A stretch of 64,000 bases of DNA, from contig CANFTB010000005.1 of the NCBI GenBank assembly GCA_947449735.1, positions 62,001-126,000 on the forward strand, written 5' to 3'. Made by a program: the position numbers and the translations under genes. This document shows, piece after piece, positions 19,897 through 29,154 of the stretch (its first letter is position 1; each line of letters starts with the position of its first letter). Under the pieces are notes generated by a model. That model was not told the DNA's origin, made no database searches, and saw only the letters and a program-made list of their open reading frames with translations. The DNA comes from Chthoniobacteraceae bacterium. GTDB lineage: Bacteria; Verrucomicrobiota; Verrucomicrobiia; Chthoniobacterales; Chthoniobacteraceae.

Positions 19897-21543
19897 TCAA
19901 GTATACTTGAGAACCTCTTCGATAGAAGTCTCACCGTCATAAATCAAACGCAATCCATCCTCGCGCAGCGACGTCATCCCCAGCTCGATCGCCTTCTGCT
20001 TCAAAACCACCCCAGGCGCCCTCTGGTTGATCAGCTCCCGAATCGGTTCCGTCACGTCCAGAAGCTCATAGATCCCCTTCCGCCCCCGGTAGCCCGTACT
20101 GTTGCAGTGCGTACATCCGGCTCCGTAGTAAAACTGCTTGTCCCCGATCTCGTGGGGCGACAACCCCAGCTGGTCCAGCATCGCCTCCGTCGGTTCGTAG
20201 GGCGTCCTGCACTGAGAGCAGACTTTCCGGATCAACCTCTGGCCCAGCACTCCCTCGAGGGAGGCTGAAATCATAAACGGCTCCACTCCCATGTCGATCA
20301 AACGTGTCACCGCTCCCGGCGCGTCATTCGTGTGCAACGTCGTCAGCACCAAGTGCCCCGTCAGCGACGCCTGGATCGCAATCTGGGCCGTCTCCACATC
20401 ACGCGTTTCACCCACCATGATCCGGTCCGGGTCCTGGCGCAAAAACGCCCTCAGCACCCTCGAGAACGTCAGTCCGATCCCGTCGTTCACCGGCACCTGA
20501 ATGATGCCGTCGATGTCGAATTCCACCGGATCCTCGGCCGTCAAAACCTTGGCGTCGATCGTGTTGATCTTCTCAAGGCAGGCGTACAGCGTGGTCGTCT
20601 TGCCCGACCCCGTGGGGCCCGTGACGATGAAAATCCCGTTTGGCAATTCGATCGTGCGGAGCAGGTAATTGTGCAGGTTTACGGGGAGGCCAAGCGCCTC
20701 CAGACTCAGATTCACGCTGGAGCGGTCCAGCACGCGAAGCACCACGCTCTCTCCAAACTGCGTCGGCAGGGTGGACACACGCATGTCTACGGAACGTCCG
20801 CCCACATCCCGCTGGATGCGCCCGTCCTGCGGCAGGCGCCGCTCGGCGATGTTCAAATTGGCCATCACCTTCACACGCGAAATGATCGAGGACGCCATGT
20901 GCCTCGGGGGAGGCGCCATCTCGTACAGCGCCCCGTCCACCCGGTAGCGGATCTTGAAATCGTGCTCGAAGGGCTCGAAGTGGATGTCCGAGGCCCGGTC
21001 GTTGATCGCCTGCTGCATGACCAAGTCCACATACCGGATGATCGGCGCCTCCGACGCAAGCTCCTCACCCTCATCCGTTCCCATCTGCGACAGGACCTCC
21101 TTCAACTCCCCTGCCCCGCGGCTATAGTGGCGCCGCAACATCTCGGCGACGTCGTCCACCGGGGCAATCACCAGTTGAATCTCCACCCCCAGCGCAAAGC
21201 GGATGTCCTCCAGAGACTGGTGGTGAAAAGGATCCACCAGCGCCACCTGCAGGGTCTGGCCGTCCCATCCCACCGGAAACGCCTGGTGCATCTGCGCCTG
21301 ATTCACGGGCAGCATCGCAAGAAGCTCCCCCGGGGGCTCGAAACCCTCCAGATTCACAGCTTCGGTCCCCAGCATCTGGGCGATAATGAGGTAGAACTGG
21401 TCCTCCGACATCAGCTCCTTCTTCGCCAGAACCTTTGCAAGCGAAAGCCCGCTCTGGTTGATCTCGAAACCCACGTCATCCACGGCCTCCTCGGAAACAA
21501 TGCCCTGGTCGACCAGCATCTGCAGTACAATCGAATGGTTCAT
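19897..21543 (-). CDS. GspE/PilB-family assembly ATPase (second copy)
   Basis: This encodes 548 residues. The N-terminal MshEN/GspE-N domain (about 1-150) precedes the hexameric ATPase core with Walker A GPTGSGKTTTLYA near residue 311, the Asp box LTAEDPVEFDIDG and the Walker B/His boxes (MVGETRDVETAQ, TGHLVLTTLHTNDA). The zinc-binding CxxC pair (CSQC and CTHC, about residues 449 and 482) that marks assembly rather than retraction ATPases is present. It sits between another GspE (26 bases upstream) and gspF (30 bases downstream). Two assembly ATPases in one operon is unusual. Confidence 0.95.
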   Translation of the reverse strand: MNHSIVLQMLVDQGIVSEEAVDDVGFEINQSGLSLAKVLAKKELMSEDQFYLIIAQMLGTEAVNLEGFEPPGELLAMLPVNQAQMHQAFPVGWDGQTLQVALVDPFHHQSLEDIRFALGVEIQLVIAPVDDVAEMLRRHYSRGAGELKEVLSQMGTDEGEELASEAPIIRYVDLVMQQAINDRASDIHFEPFEHDFKIRYRVDGALYEMAPPPRHMASSIISRVKVMANLNIAERRLPQDGRIQRDVGGRSVDMRVSTLPTQFGESVVLRVLDRSSVNLSLEALGLPVNLHNYLLRTIELPNGIFIVTGPTGSGKTTTLYACLEKINTIDAKVLTAEDPVEFDIDGIIQVPVNDGIGLTFSRVLRAFLRQDPDRIMVGETRDVETAQIAIQASLTGHLVLTTLHTNDAPGAVTRLIDMGVEPFMISASLEGVLGQRLIRKVCSQCRTPYEPTEAMLDQLGLSPHEIGDKQFYYGAGCTHCNSTGYRGRKGIYELLDVTEPIRELINQRAPGVVLKQKAIELGMTSLREDGLRLIYDGETSIEEVLKYT

Positions 21544-21569
21544 CGCAGGTCTCCTTAAATCTTCAACAC

Positions 21570-23243
21570 CTACTCCTTGTCGCCCATCGTGGCGCCGATA
21601 ACCTCCTCCGCCGTCGTCATCCCAGACAACACTTTCCGGATCCCGTCCTCCCGCAGCGTGCGCATTCCCATCTCCCTCGCACGGCGCCGCAGCTGCAAGG
21701 TCGTGCTGCGTTCATTGATCATCCGCCGCACCTCGTCGTCCACGAGGAAAAACTCGAAGATCCCGGAACGTCCCTTGTAACCGCCATTCCTGCAAAAATC
21801 ACAGCCACGGCCTTTCGAGATGCTGGCGCTCGCCAACTGCAGGGCGTCCACCCCAAGGGCCCTCATGTCGGAGGGCAGCAACTCAGACGGCTCCTTGCAT
21901 TTGGGACAAATCCGCCGCACTAGACGCTGAGCAACCACCGCGCGCACCGCCGAAGAAACCAAAAACGGCTGCACTCCAATGTCCACCAGACGCGCCACAG
22001 CGCCGGGCGCGTCGTTGGTGTGAAGCGTTGAAAACACTAGGTGCCCCGTGAGCGAGGCGTTGATTGCGATATTGGCCGTGTCCGCGTCGCGAATTTCCCC
22101 GACCATAATGATGTTCGGCGCCTGGCGCAGCATCGAACGCAACGCCGCCGGAAACGTCATCCCGATCTCCGCGTTCACCTGCACCTGGTTGATCCCCGCC
22201 ATCTGGTACTCCACCGGGTCCTCCACCGTTATCAGCTTCTTATCCGTCCGGTTGATGTAGTTCAAACACGCGTACAACGTCGTCGTCTTGCCGGAACCCG
22301 TGGGCCCCGTCACCAGCAAAATCCCGTCCGGCAGCGTGATCAGTTTCTCGAAGATCGCCTGGTCGTCCGAAAGGAACCCAAGCTGCGGCAGGCCCAACTG
22401 CAACGCGGACTTGTCGAGAATACGCATCACCACGCTCTCCCCGTGCGGGGTGGGCACCGTCGAAACACGCAGATCCACCTGGCGCCCCCCCACCGTCACC
22501 TGAATACGGCCGTCCTGCGGCATGCGCTTTTCGGCGATCGACATCGTGCCCGACATGATCTTCAAGCGCGAGATGATCGCCGACTGCAGGCGCTTCGGCG
22601 GACTCTGCATCTCCTGCAACACTCCGTCGATCCGGAAGCGGACCCGGAAGACCTTCTCCATCGGTTCCAGATGGATGTCGCTCGCCCGCAAATTGTAGGC
22701 CTCCAGAAGCAGGGATGTGACCATCCGGATGATCGGCCCCTCGCCCGCCTCCCCCTCGGCCGTGTCCATCTCGTAGGGGTTTGGCTCCCCCGCTTTCGCG
22801 CTAGCCGGGTCCTGCCCGATGCCGTACCACTTGAACAACGCCTCCTTGATCGCGCCCGGAGTTCCGCACACAAATTCAGGCGAAGTCCCAAGCATGTGGG
22901 AAAGGCTGTCAAACGTGTCGAAATCCAAAGGGTTAGACACCGCAACCACCAACCCGCCCTCGGTGCGTGCGACGGGCACCACCTTGAAGCGCTCAGCCAG
23001 TTCCCTGGGCATTTCGGCGAGAACATCCTCGGGAACATGCATAGCGCCAACTTCGACAAACTCCATAGAGGAGTGCATCGCCAGCGCCCGCATGTAGTCC
23101 TCCTCGCTCAGAACCCCCTTCTCAACAAGAGCATCCACCAAGCCCCCCAGGGGATGGTCGGCCCGGGCCGCGTCCACATCTCTCTGGGACACGAGTCCGC
23201 TGTCCAGCAGAATCTCCAGTATAAACTCTTGATTGACACTCAC
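21570..23243 (-). CDS. GspE/PilB-family assembly ATPase (first copy)
   Basis: This encodes 557 residues with the same architecture as its neighbour: MshEN-like N-terminus (about 1-150), ATPase core with GPTGSGKTTTLYA near residue 316, ITVEDPVEYQMAG, MVGEIRDADTAN and TGHLVFSTLHTNDA. The zinc motif is CPKC/CDFC near residues 455 and 490. It energises pseudopilus or pilus assembly at the cytoplasmic face. Between the MshEN part and the core is an acidic linker (ETDA-like EMDTAEGEAGEG) not seen in the second copy. It is the first gene of the leftward operon. Copy-specific differences are mainly in the N-terminal third, which contacts GspL/PilM-type partners. Confidence 0.95.
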   Translation of the reverse strand: MSVNQEFILEILLDSGLVSQRDVDAARADHPLGGLVDALVEKGVLSEEDYMRALAMHSSMEFVEVGAMHVPEDVLAEMPRELAERFKVVPVARTEGGLVVAVSNPLDFDTFDSLSHMLGTSPEFVCGTPGAIKEALFKWYGIGQDPASAKAGEPNPYEMDTAEGEAGEGPIIRMVTSLLLEAYNLRASDIHLEPMEKVFRVRFRIDGVLQEMQSPPKRLQSAIISRLKIMSGTMSIAEKRMPQDGRIQVTVGGRQVDLRVSTVPTPHGESVVMRILDKSALQLGLPQLGFLSDDQAIFEKLITLPDGILLVTGPTGSGKTTTLYACLNYINRTDKKLITVEDPVEYQMAGINQVQVNAEIGMTFPAALRSMLRQAPNIIMVGEIRDADTANIAINASLTGHLVFSTLHTNDAPGAVARLVDIGVQPFLVSSAVRAVVAQRLVRRICPKCKEPSELLPSDMRALGVDALQLASASISKGRGCDFCRNGGYKGRSGIFEFFLVDDEVRRMINERSTTLQLRRRAREMGMRTLREDGIRKVLSGMTTAEEVIGATMGDKE

Positions 23244-23478
23244 TTGTCCGGTTCTAGGGGTGGGATGGGGGCGCGGTGCAATGCCCGGCCTGAACCGGTC
23301 TCAACCGGAAAGGCCCCTGCGGCCTGAACCGGCCGCAACCGCCCCCCGGCGCACCGCGGCACCGAAGGAACAGAACGTGGCAAACACTACGCGATCCGAG
23401 ACTGGAAAGTCAAAAGATGTCCCCCCGCAGATCCTCTTTTCGCTGAATCCCGGCCCGTCCACACCCTCCGAGAGCCTC

Positions 23479-24258
23479 TCAGAGCTCCAAAGCCAGGCCG
23501 TCGTAGGCCACCCGAACCCCCTCAGGCAGGCTTTTCTCGAGATCTGCATGCAAATGTTCGTGGCACAAATGCGTCAGCCAGGCCGCCCCGGGCCTGACCC
23601 TTTCAATCACCTCCAGCGCCTCGCCGATGCTCAGATGGGTCGGATGCGGCCTTGCACGCAGCGCGTCGATCGCCAGGTGACGCACCCCGGCCACAGCCTC
23701 CTCCACCTCTGGGGGGACGGACTTGCAGTCGGTCAGATACGCAAAAAGGGACTCCCCTCCGACCTTCAGGAGGTATCCAAACGACGTCATACGACCGTGG
23801 GGAAGCGGCAGCGGGGTCAACTCCACCTCTCCCAGCGAAAAAACTCCGCTCACAATTCTCGACTCCGGATGCAGGTAGGTCGGGAACCTTTCCCTTGGAT
23901 TGAAGGCGAACGCGAAAATCCGCTCCAACTCCCCCAGCGTGTGCGCCGAGCCATAGACGGGCAGGGCGTTGCCGGAGCGGCAAAACGGCCTCAGATCGTC
24001 AAAACCCATGATGTGGTCCGCGTGCGCGTGGGTAAAGACCGCGGCGTCCACCTGTTCCACCTTGTGGCGCAGGCACTGGCTTCGGAAGTCCGCCCCCGTG
24101 TCCACCACCCAGTTGAGGGATTCCGACTCGACAAACAGCGAACACCGGGACCGTTTGTCCCTGGGATCGGGGGAAAGACAAACAGCACAGCCGCATCCGA
24201 TGCGGGGCACTCCCTGAGAAGTGCCCGTGCCAAGGAAGGTGATGCGCAGTTTAGACAT
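23479..24258 (-). CDS. MBL-fold metallo-hydrolase, PhnP/RNase Z-like
   Basis: From ATG at 24256-24258 it encodes 259 residues beginning MSKLRITFLGTGTSQGVPR. It has the lactamase-fold motif THAHADH near residue 74 with FDD following, a downstream His in PLPHGRMTS and a final HLCHEHLHADL block. Cys residues at the start (GCGCAVC) resemble the zinc finger of PhnP-type phosphodiesterases. The likely role is hydrolysis of a cyclic phosphodiester or related small molecule in the cytoplasm. An ATG ten codons upstream is possible but would precede the conserved first strand with unlike sequence. No operon partner. Confidence 0.85.
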   Translation of the reverse strand: MSKLRITFLGTGTSQGVPRIGCGCAVCLSPDPRDKRSRCSLFVESESLNWVVDTGADFRSQCLRHKVEQVDAAVFTHAHADHIMGFDDLRPFCRSGNALPVYGSAHTLGELERIFAFAFNPRERFPTYLHPESRIVSGVFSLGEVELTPLPLPHGRMTSFGYLLKVGGESLFAYLTDCKSVPPEVEEAVAGVRHLAIDALRARPHPTHLSIGEALEVIERVRPGAAWLTHLCHEHLHADLEKSLPEGVRVAYDGLALEL

Positions 24259-24452
24259 TCCCCAAAAGCCTAGCCGGCAGTTCCACAAGTGTCCAATGCG
24301 CTAAATGGTCAGCCACTTCAGCGCCCTGCGCCGTGAGCACCGCGAAGACCACCCTAAACATCCGTAGCCCTTCCCCGCTCAGAAATCCATACGCAGAGCA
24401 AGATCAGGAATGGCATCAACGGGATCGCTGCCCTTGGCCCCGAGCGGCAGCC

Positions 24453-26321
24453 TCACTTTCGCTCCGCAGCAACCGCCTCAACCCGGACTTCCACAAGATC
24501 AAAACGGTCACCGTCAAACTTGCCCGAGGGCATCACCACCACCCGACCGGCGTTTTGCAGGGTCTCCCGCCAACCAAACCCCTGCTCGCTCCGCACCCAA
24601 CCCGCCGCCCGCGCCTCGGCATCCGTCCATCCGAAATCCGCCTCCACGCTGAAGTTCGTGAAGTCCTTCTGCGAAAGCTCCGTCGTCTCACGGTACCACT
24701 GCGCCACCTCCCGGGCGAAAATTTCAAACCGCACCGCCGCCCCCGGTTTCGGCGTGCGCAGACGCGCCGACATCCGCACCCCCCTCCCCCCAAAGTGCTG
24801 CGTCCAATCCCCCTCGAACACCTTCCCCGACGCAAATGGCCGCAGTCCCGGCTTGCGCGAAACCGTTACCCCGCCACCGCCCTGCATGGCCTCCATGGCA
24901 TCCGTTCCCTTCCAACCTTCCGGTACTCTTTCAAAACCCACGCGAACCGCGCCCGTTCGCACAGGCTGCGGCTTGAATGGCGGCAGCTTCCGCTCCTGCA
25001 AAGCCTCGTCGGCCAACGCCACTCCATGAATTCCGTAAACCACCCCTCCCGCATTCACCTGAAACCTCAACCTCACCAGTCCCGAATCGTTCTTTTCCTC
25101 GGTGAAACTAAAGTCACCCTCTCCCGTTACCCTAACCTTCCCCGCGGGCCGCAACCAGGCCGTCAGGATTTGCCCCCCGTCGGCACCCGATGCGCGATAG
25201 CCCGCAAACCCGTCCTCGGGCAGTGTCGCGCGGCACAACGCCCCGGACCGCTTCCACCCCAGATGCACCGTCGGGCTGCCTCCATAGAACACCACGTTCC
25301 GTCCATTCTCCAGGAACGCCTGTCCCCCGGCCTGCGCATAAATACACCCCCCGTCGTAAGAGCCCTCCGGACCGTTCGCCAGCAGGGGCCGCCCGGGAGA
25401 AACCCGCTCCCAATGCAGTGAGTCCGGACTCCACGCCAACTCGCAGTCCACCCCACGGCCGCCCGCCACATGATACATCATGAGGTACCCCAGGTAACCG
25501 TTGGCGTAGGGAAACACCGTCAGCGCGTACGTCTGCGAGCTGCGCCCCTCCTCAAGACTGCTCCGCAACACCACACCGCCCGCGCGCCAGTTGACAAAAT
25601 CGTCGCTCTCGAGCCTGCTCACCAGGCGCTCTCCCAAATACATCTTTGTGAACCAAAGAAATTTCCCAGTCCTCGGATCGCGGAACGCATTGTTGTGGGT
25701 GTCGCCCTGGCTTGACTTGAAACCGGAGGCCTCCACCGCCTCCCCCCAGTGGATTCCATCGGCACTGAAACGCACCCGTGGCTTCCCCAAACCCGCGTCA
25801 TACGCCATCTTGTAACGACGCGCAGGCTCCTTTTCGGCCTCGTCCAAGAACACGCCGACATTCGGGCAGTCACGCGCCACGATGTTGTTCGCGGCGTCGC
25901 CACCAAACCGGTGCAACCCCAGCGCCGGACGCTCCCACTTCCCGCCGTCGACCGAGGTGGCGTACAACAAGTACCAACCCACGTTGTGCACCGTCGAAGG
26001 CACGTCCATCCGGGCAATGGCTTCGGGATCCGCGAGAACGTCCTTGTACCACATCATCCAGCGCCTCGAGGATGCCTCCCAGGTGACGTTTGGATAATAG
26101 TTGTTCGTGGCGTTTTCCCACGGCTGGTCGCTGGTCAGCAGCGGATTGCGCGCATCACGCTCCGGTTTCCCAACGACAAGCTCCACGCCCGAGGTCGACT
26201 CCACCACGCGACGGTCCAGAAGCAGCAGGTGGTCCTTCGCGGGGCGGTGCAGCGCGACCTCCGCGGACGAATTCTCCGCAAAAGCCGCGAACAGGACAAC
26301 CGCACTCAGAATCGCTTTCAT
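24453..26321 (-). CDS. Secreted glycosyl-hydrolase-like beta-propeller protein (GH32/GH43-type)
   Basis: This encodes 622 residues with a signal peptide (MKAILSAVVLFAAFAENSSA). Residues about 20-370 are beta-propeller-like with repeated aromatic and Asp-rich blades: YYPNVTWEASSRRWMMWYKD, YLLYATSVDGGKWERP, RVRFSADGIHWGE, AFRDPRTGKFLWFTKM. Residues about 380-622 form a beta-sandwich-like C-terminus. This is the general layout of GH32/GH43-like proteins widespread in planctomycetes and verrucomicrobia, many of them uncharacterised. I cannot place the three catalytic carboxylates with confidence. It is 162 bases downstream of a Tat dehydrogenase on the same strand, so the two may act on one substrate. 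Confidence 0.7.
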   Translation of the reverse strand: MKAILSAVVLFAAFAENSSAEVALHRPAKDHLLLLDRRVVESTSGVELVVGKPERDARNPLLTSDQPWENATNNYYPNVTWEASSRRWMMWYKDVLADPEAIARMDVPSTVHNVGWYLLYATSVDGGKWERPALGLHRFGGDAANNIVARDCPNVGVFLDEAEKEPARRYKMAYDAGLGKPRVRFSADGIHWGEAVEASGFKSSQGDTHNNAFRDPRTGKFLWFTKMYLGERLVSRLESDDFVNWRAGGVVLRSSLEEGRSSQTYALTVFPYANGYLGYLMMYHVAGGRGVDCELAWSPDSLHWERVSPGRPLLANGPEGSYDGGCIYAQAGGQAFLENGRNVVFYGGSPTVHLGWKRSGALCRATLPEDGFAGYRASGADGGQILTAWLRPAGKVRVTGEGDFSFTEEKNDSGLVRLRFQVNAGGVVYGIHGVALADEALQERKLPPFKPQPVRTGAVRVGFERVPEGWKGTDAMEAMQGGGGVTVSRKPGLRPFASGKVFEGDWTQHFGGRGVRMSARLRTPKPGAAVRFEIFAREVAQWYRETTELSQKDFTNFSVEADFGWTDAEARAAGWVRSEQGFGWRETLQNAGRVVVMPSGKFDGDRFDLVEVRVEAVAAERK

Positions 26322-26483
26322 AAATGATGCACCGAACCGGGTGGAAACTCACAAGTTGACGCTGCCAAATCGCAAACGCAGACCCTCGGGCGGCTGCGTT
26401 TTTCATCCTTCGCAGGAAACAGCGCTCGCCCCACCCCGGGAACGCTCAGCCTCGCGGAGCAACCGGCTCTCGAGTCCACTTCA

Positions 26484-27854
26484 CTACAGCTTCCAACCCG
26501 GCCGATACTCCCTCTGGAGAAGAGCGTTCGCGCCCGCATCATCCGTTTTTCCAGTAAGAGGATCCCATTTAATCTTCTTTCCGGAGCGATAAGCCACGCC
26601 ACCGAGATGATTGGCAATCGTCAGCAGTCCCGAATAACTGAAGTCGCACGGCGCCTTCTTTCCGGCGCGCGCGCATTCAATAAACTGCTGTTGATGGCTG
26701 GGGCCGTCTTCGATGGTTTTTGCGGGCCGCTTAAACTCCTGCACCTTGTCGTCCAGCAGGAGCAGATGGCCCCCGTAATTGGCGATGACCATGCCCCTTT
26801 CGCCGATGAAGAGGGAACCGTCCTTCCACTGCGGAATTTTCCCTTCCGTCCAGATCTTTGGCTTCTCAGACCCCTGGTACCAGTGGTGTGTCACGGGGGC
26901 CAGATCAACCCGCTGTCCGTACGTCCATGTGGCGCGCATGTTTGCGGGCGCGATTTCCGGATGCGGCGGCGCGCCGTAGCCCTCGACTGTCAGGGGGTGG
27001 TCCAGCTTCAGCGCCCAGAACGGCAGGTCGTTCGAGTGGCTGCCGAGGTCGCTCATGGTACCGTTGGCAAAACTCCAGTAGCGATACCAGCGAGGTCCCG
27101 GGAAATAGATGTCGTGATAGGCCCGCATCGGTGCCGGGCCGATCCACAAATCCCAGTCCAACTCTGGTGGCACAGGCATCCCGTTCGGGGGCATCTTGTC
27201 GATATAGTCTAGGAGGCCAGCTTTTACAAAAAGATCCCCGTTGGCTTCGGCCTCGGAGCGCGACTGCATCCCCCAGGCACGTGAAACCCACGTGTGTACC
27301 TCGCGAATCTGGCCGATCGCGCCGCTCTGGATCAGTTCGACAGTACGGTGGTACGCGGGAGCCGAATGCATCTGCGTGCCCATCTGCGTGGTCACGTCCG
27401 CCCGTCGCGCCTCCTCCATGACCACGCGGCACTCGTGCACATCGCGCGTCAGCGGCTTTTCACAATAGACGTGCTTCTTCGCCCGGAGCGCCGGAAGAAT
27501 GGCGAAGGCGTGCGTGTGCTCGGTTGTGGCAACGAACACCGCGTCAATGTCGTCCATCTTGGTGTGCAACTCGCGGAAGTCCTTGTAAGTGCGCGCGCCG
27601 GGGAATTGGGCGGCCGCAGCCTCCAGAGTCCGGGAGTTCACATCACACAGCGCCACCATCTGCGCAATCTCCGACATCTTCTTCACCTCGCCCAGATGCG
27701 AACCTCCCCGCCCGCCGACCGCAATGCACGCGACGTTCATCTTGGAATTCGGCGACCTAGCCGACGTGATTGCAGGGAATCCAAAAACCGAAGCCCCGCC
27801 TCCAAGGAGGGAGCGCTGAAGAAAACGGCGGCGGGTCACGGGGGGGATGTTCAT
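26484..27854 (-). CDS. Tat-exported Gfo/Idh/MocA-family oxidoreductase
   Basis: This encodes 456 residues. A twin-arginine signal, TRRRFLQRSLLGGG, precedes a hydrophobic run and cleavage near SARS. The Rossmann domain begins at about residue 40 (NVACIAVGGRGGSH), with the family motif VYCEKPLTRDV near residue 130. The C-terminal alpha/beta domain follows. Family members oxidise or reduce sugars and cyclitols with NAD(P), usually bound tightly; periplasmic PVC members are proposed to make 3-keto sugars. The Tat signal fits a protein that folds around its cofactor before export. The neighbour on the same strand is the propeller-type hydrolase. Together with the DUF1080 genes further right it suggests oxidative glycoside breakdown. 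Confidence 0.92.
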   Translation of the reverse strand: MNIPPVTRRRFLQRSLLGGGASVFGFPAITSARSPNSKMNVACIAVGGRGGSHLGEVKKMSEIAQMVALCDVNSRTLEAAAAQFPGARTYKDFRELHTKMDDIDAVFVATTEHTHAFAILPALRAKKHVYCEKPLTRDVHECRVVMEEARRADVTTQMGTQMHSAPAYHRTVELIQSGAIGQIREVHTWVSRAWGMQSRSEAEANGDLFVKAGLLDYIDKMPPNGMPVPPELDWDLWIGPAPMRAYHDIYFPGPRWYRYWSFANGTMSDLGSHSNDLPFWALKLDHPLTVEGYGAPPHPEIAPANMRATWTYGQRVDLAPVTHHWYQGSEKPKIWTEGKIPQWKDGSLFIGERGMVIANYGGHLLLLDDKVQEFKRPAKTIEDGPSHQQQFIECARAGKKAPCDFSYSGLLTIANHLGGVAYRSGKKIKWDPLTGKTDDAGANALLQREYRPGWKL

Positions 27855-28414
27855 GAATTGTAAGAGAAAGGTGCGGAATAACTGAATCCTCAGGCTTCAG
27901 TTTATTATGCAAACTTTTCCACAACGGCAACATCAGCGTCAGTCAGGCATGCCCGCTCACGCCTCCCGGGCTTCGCGGACTTTTCGCTGCATCCCATAAG
28001 GCGCCCACTGTTCCTCCCATTTGTCCGGTGCAGACGGCGGTCAGTTCCCGAGGGCGCCTCCTTGCTAAACGCCCACAACGTTGTGCAACTGGGTACGATC
28101 AACCAGCTCACGCCATAAATGTTTTGTAAGTTTTTCGGGCTAAAACGAGCGCCGGCTTTCGCGGTACGGCACAGATATCCGAGCCCAGCAAAAAATCACC
28201 GGCACTCCACAATCGCGACCGACTTGTGAATCCGGTAAAGGATCAGATCCGCGAGCGGCTTTGGAAGGTAAAGCCGGCTGGGATGGAGTTCGTCGAATGC
28301 GCCACCTTCGCTGCGGGCTGGCCCTTGATCCGCGGGTTCACGCCGGACTGCGTTTACAGCGCTAGCTCCCCGGACCTCTCAGAGGTTGTAACGAGCTTGC
28401 TCACTCCTGAGTCC
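27855..28414. other. 560-base stretch without a confident gene
   Basis: This lies between the Tat dehydrogenase start and the broken higA. A 68-codon leftward ORF at 27905-28111 shows no recognisable domain. Another leftward stretch ending at the TGA near 28196 reads ADLILYRIHKSVAIVECR before its stop and vaguely recalls the last strands of RelE/ParE-type toxins. It has no start and I do not call it. The region is probably decayed accessory DNA. Confidence 0.5.
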
Positions 28415-28727
28415 CTATTCGACTTCCACCAGTTTTTCGCACCTCCGAATGGGCGGAAGCGACCCCATTCGCTGCAATTTCCTGAGCTCAAAATCAGTTT
28501 GCAGATTGATCCAAAAATGCGGGGTGGTTCCAAAGTACATTGCAAGACGCAGCGCCGTATTCGGCGTAATAGCGCGCGAACCGTGCACGATCTCATTGAT
28601 CCGGCGAGGCGACACTCCGATGGCTTTCGCAACGCGATATTCAGAGATCCCAAGGGGGATTAAGAACTCTTCGGATAGGATTTCACCGGGGGGCGACTAA
28701 TGGCAGCAAGTCTTCTTGTGTGTTCAT
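28415..28727 (-). pseudogene. higA: HigA-type antitoxin gene, frameshifted at a G6/C6 run
   Basis: Translation from the ATG at 28725-28727 gives MNTQEDLLPLVAPR and a stop. If one base is removed from the six-base run at 28688-28693, the frame joins GEILSEEFLIPLGISEYRV and continues to 28415 as a full XRE-family HigA: helix-turn-helix (VAKAIGVSPRRINEIVHG) then FGTTPHFWINLQ. HigA binds DNA and neutralises the HigB RNase. Without the correction, only an N-terminally trimmed piece from the GTG at 28613-28615 could be made, and it would lack the first HTH helices. The start is three bases after the higB stop, the normal gene order. A sequencing error in the homopolymer cannot be excluded. Confidence 0.82.
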
Positions 28728-28730
28728 AGT

Positions 28731-28968
28731 CTAATGGTAATCAATGATTTCAACATCCGAAGGACCGTTGTCGGCTCCATCGGAAGCAAAGCCGCCACTG
28801 TCGGTTTACTCGAATGCTGTTTTGTCCCTTGCGGTCGTCTTTTAGAGCTTCGAGGTGGTTGTTGGGGGGAATACGCAGGTCACCGAGGTTAAGAGCCGCA
28901 TTCAACATGCGCAGCCTCTGGTTGCCGTCTCGTTTCGCTGGACGCGGACTTTCAAATGTTTGAAGGCC
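28731..28968 (-). pseudogene. higB: HigB/RelE-type toxin remnant, frameshifted and N-terminally decayed
   Basis: One frame reads RLRMLNAALNLGDLRIPPNN, then HLEALKDDRKGQNSI and NRQWRLCFRW, which is the HigB core (the family has RxxxPPGNRLEAL, DR.GQ.SIRIN.QWR.CF.W). Immediately after FRW the frame breaks. Dropping the base near 28776 restores GADNGPSDVEIIDYH and a TAG at 28731-28733, the exact family C-terminus. Upstream of the core the frame extends only to a stop near 28969, with no start codon and poor match to the HigB N-terminus. It is thus at least doubly damaged. Toxin activity (ribosome-dependent mRNA cleavage) is not expected. It precedes the broken higA by three bases. Confidence 0.8.
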
Positions 28969-29154
28969 TTAATTTTCGTCAACTGCCCGTGTGATGCCTT
29001 GGGCTTTGTGAGGCCGATCCGAGCGGTTTGTGATAGGCATCTAAGGATGCGCCCGGTGTGTGGAAAATTGAGAGTTAAGTCATTGCACCCAAGCATCCTT
29101 TCTCCACGGACAGTGTATGAAAGGGGCAAGGGAACGGGGGTTCAAATTTGAATT

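Noticed and set aside
27905-28111. A 68-codon leftward ORF as a gene
   Set aside because: No domain, no clear ribosome-binding site and it lies in decayed-looking DNA.
28226-28663. A 145-codon plus-strand ORF over higA
   Set aside because: Its second half is antisense to the HigA coding region; no domain in the first half.
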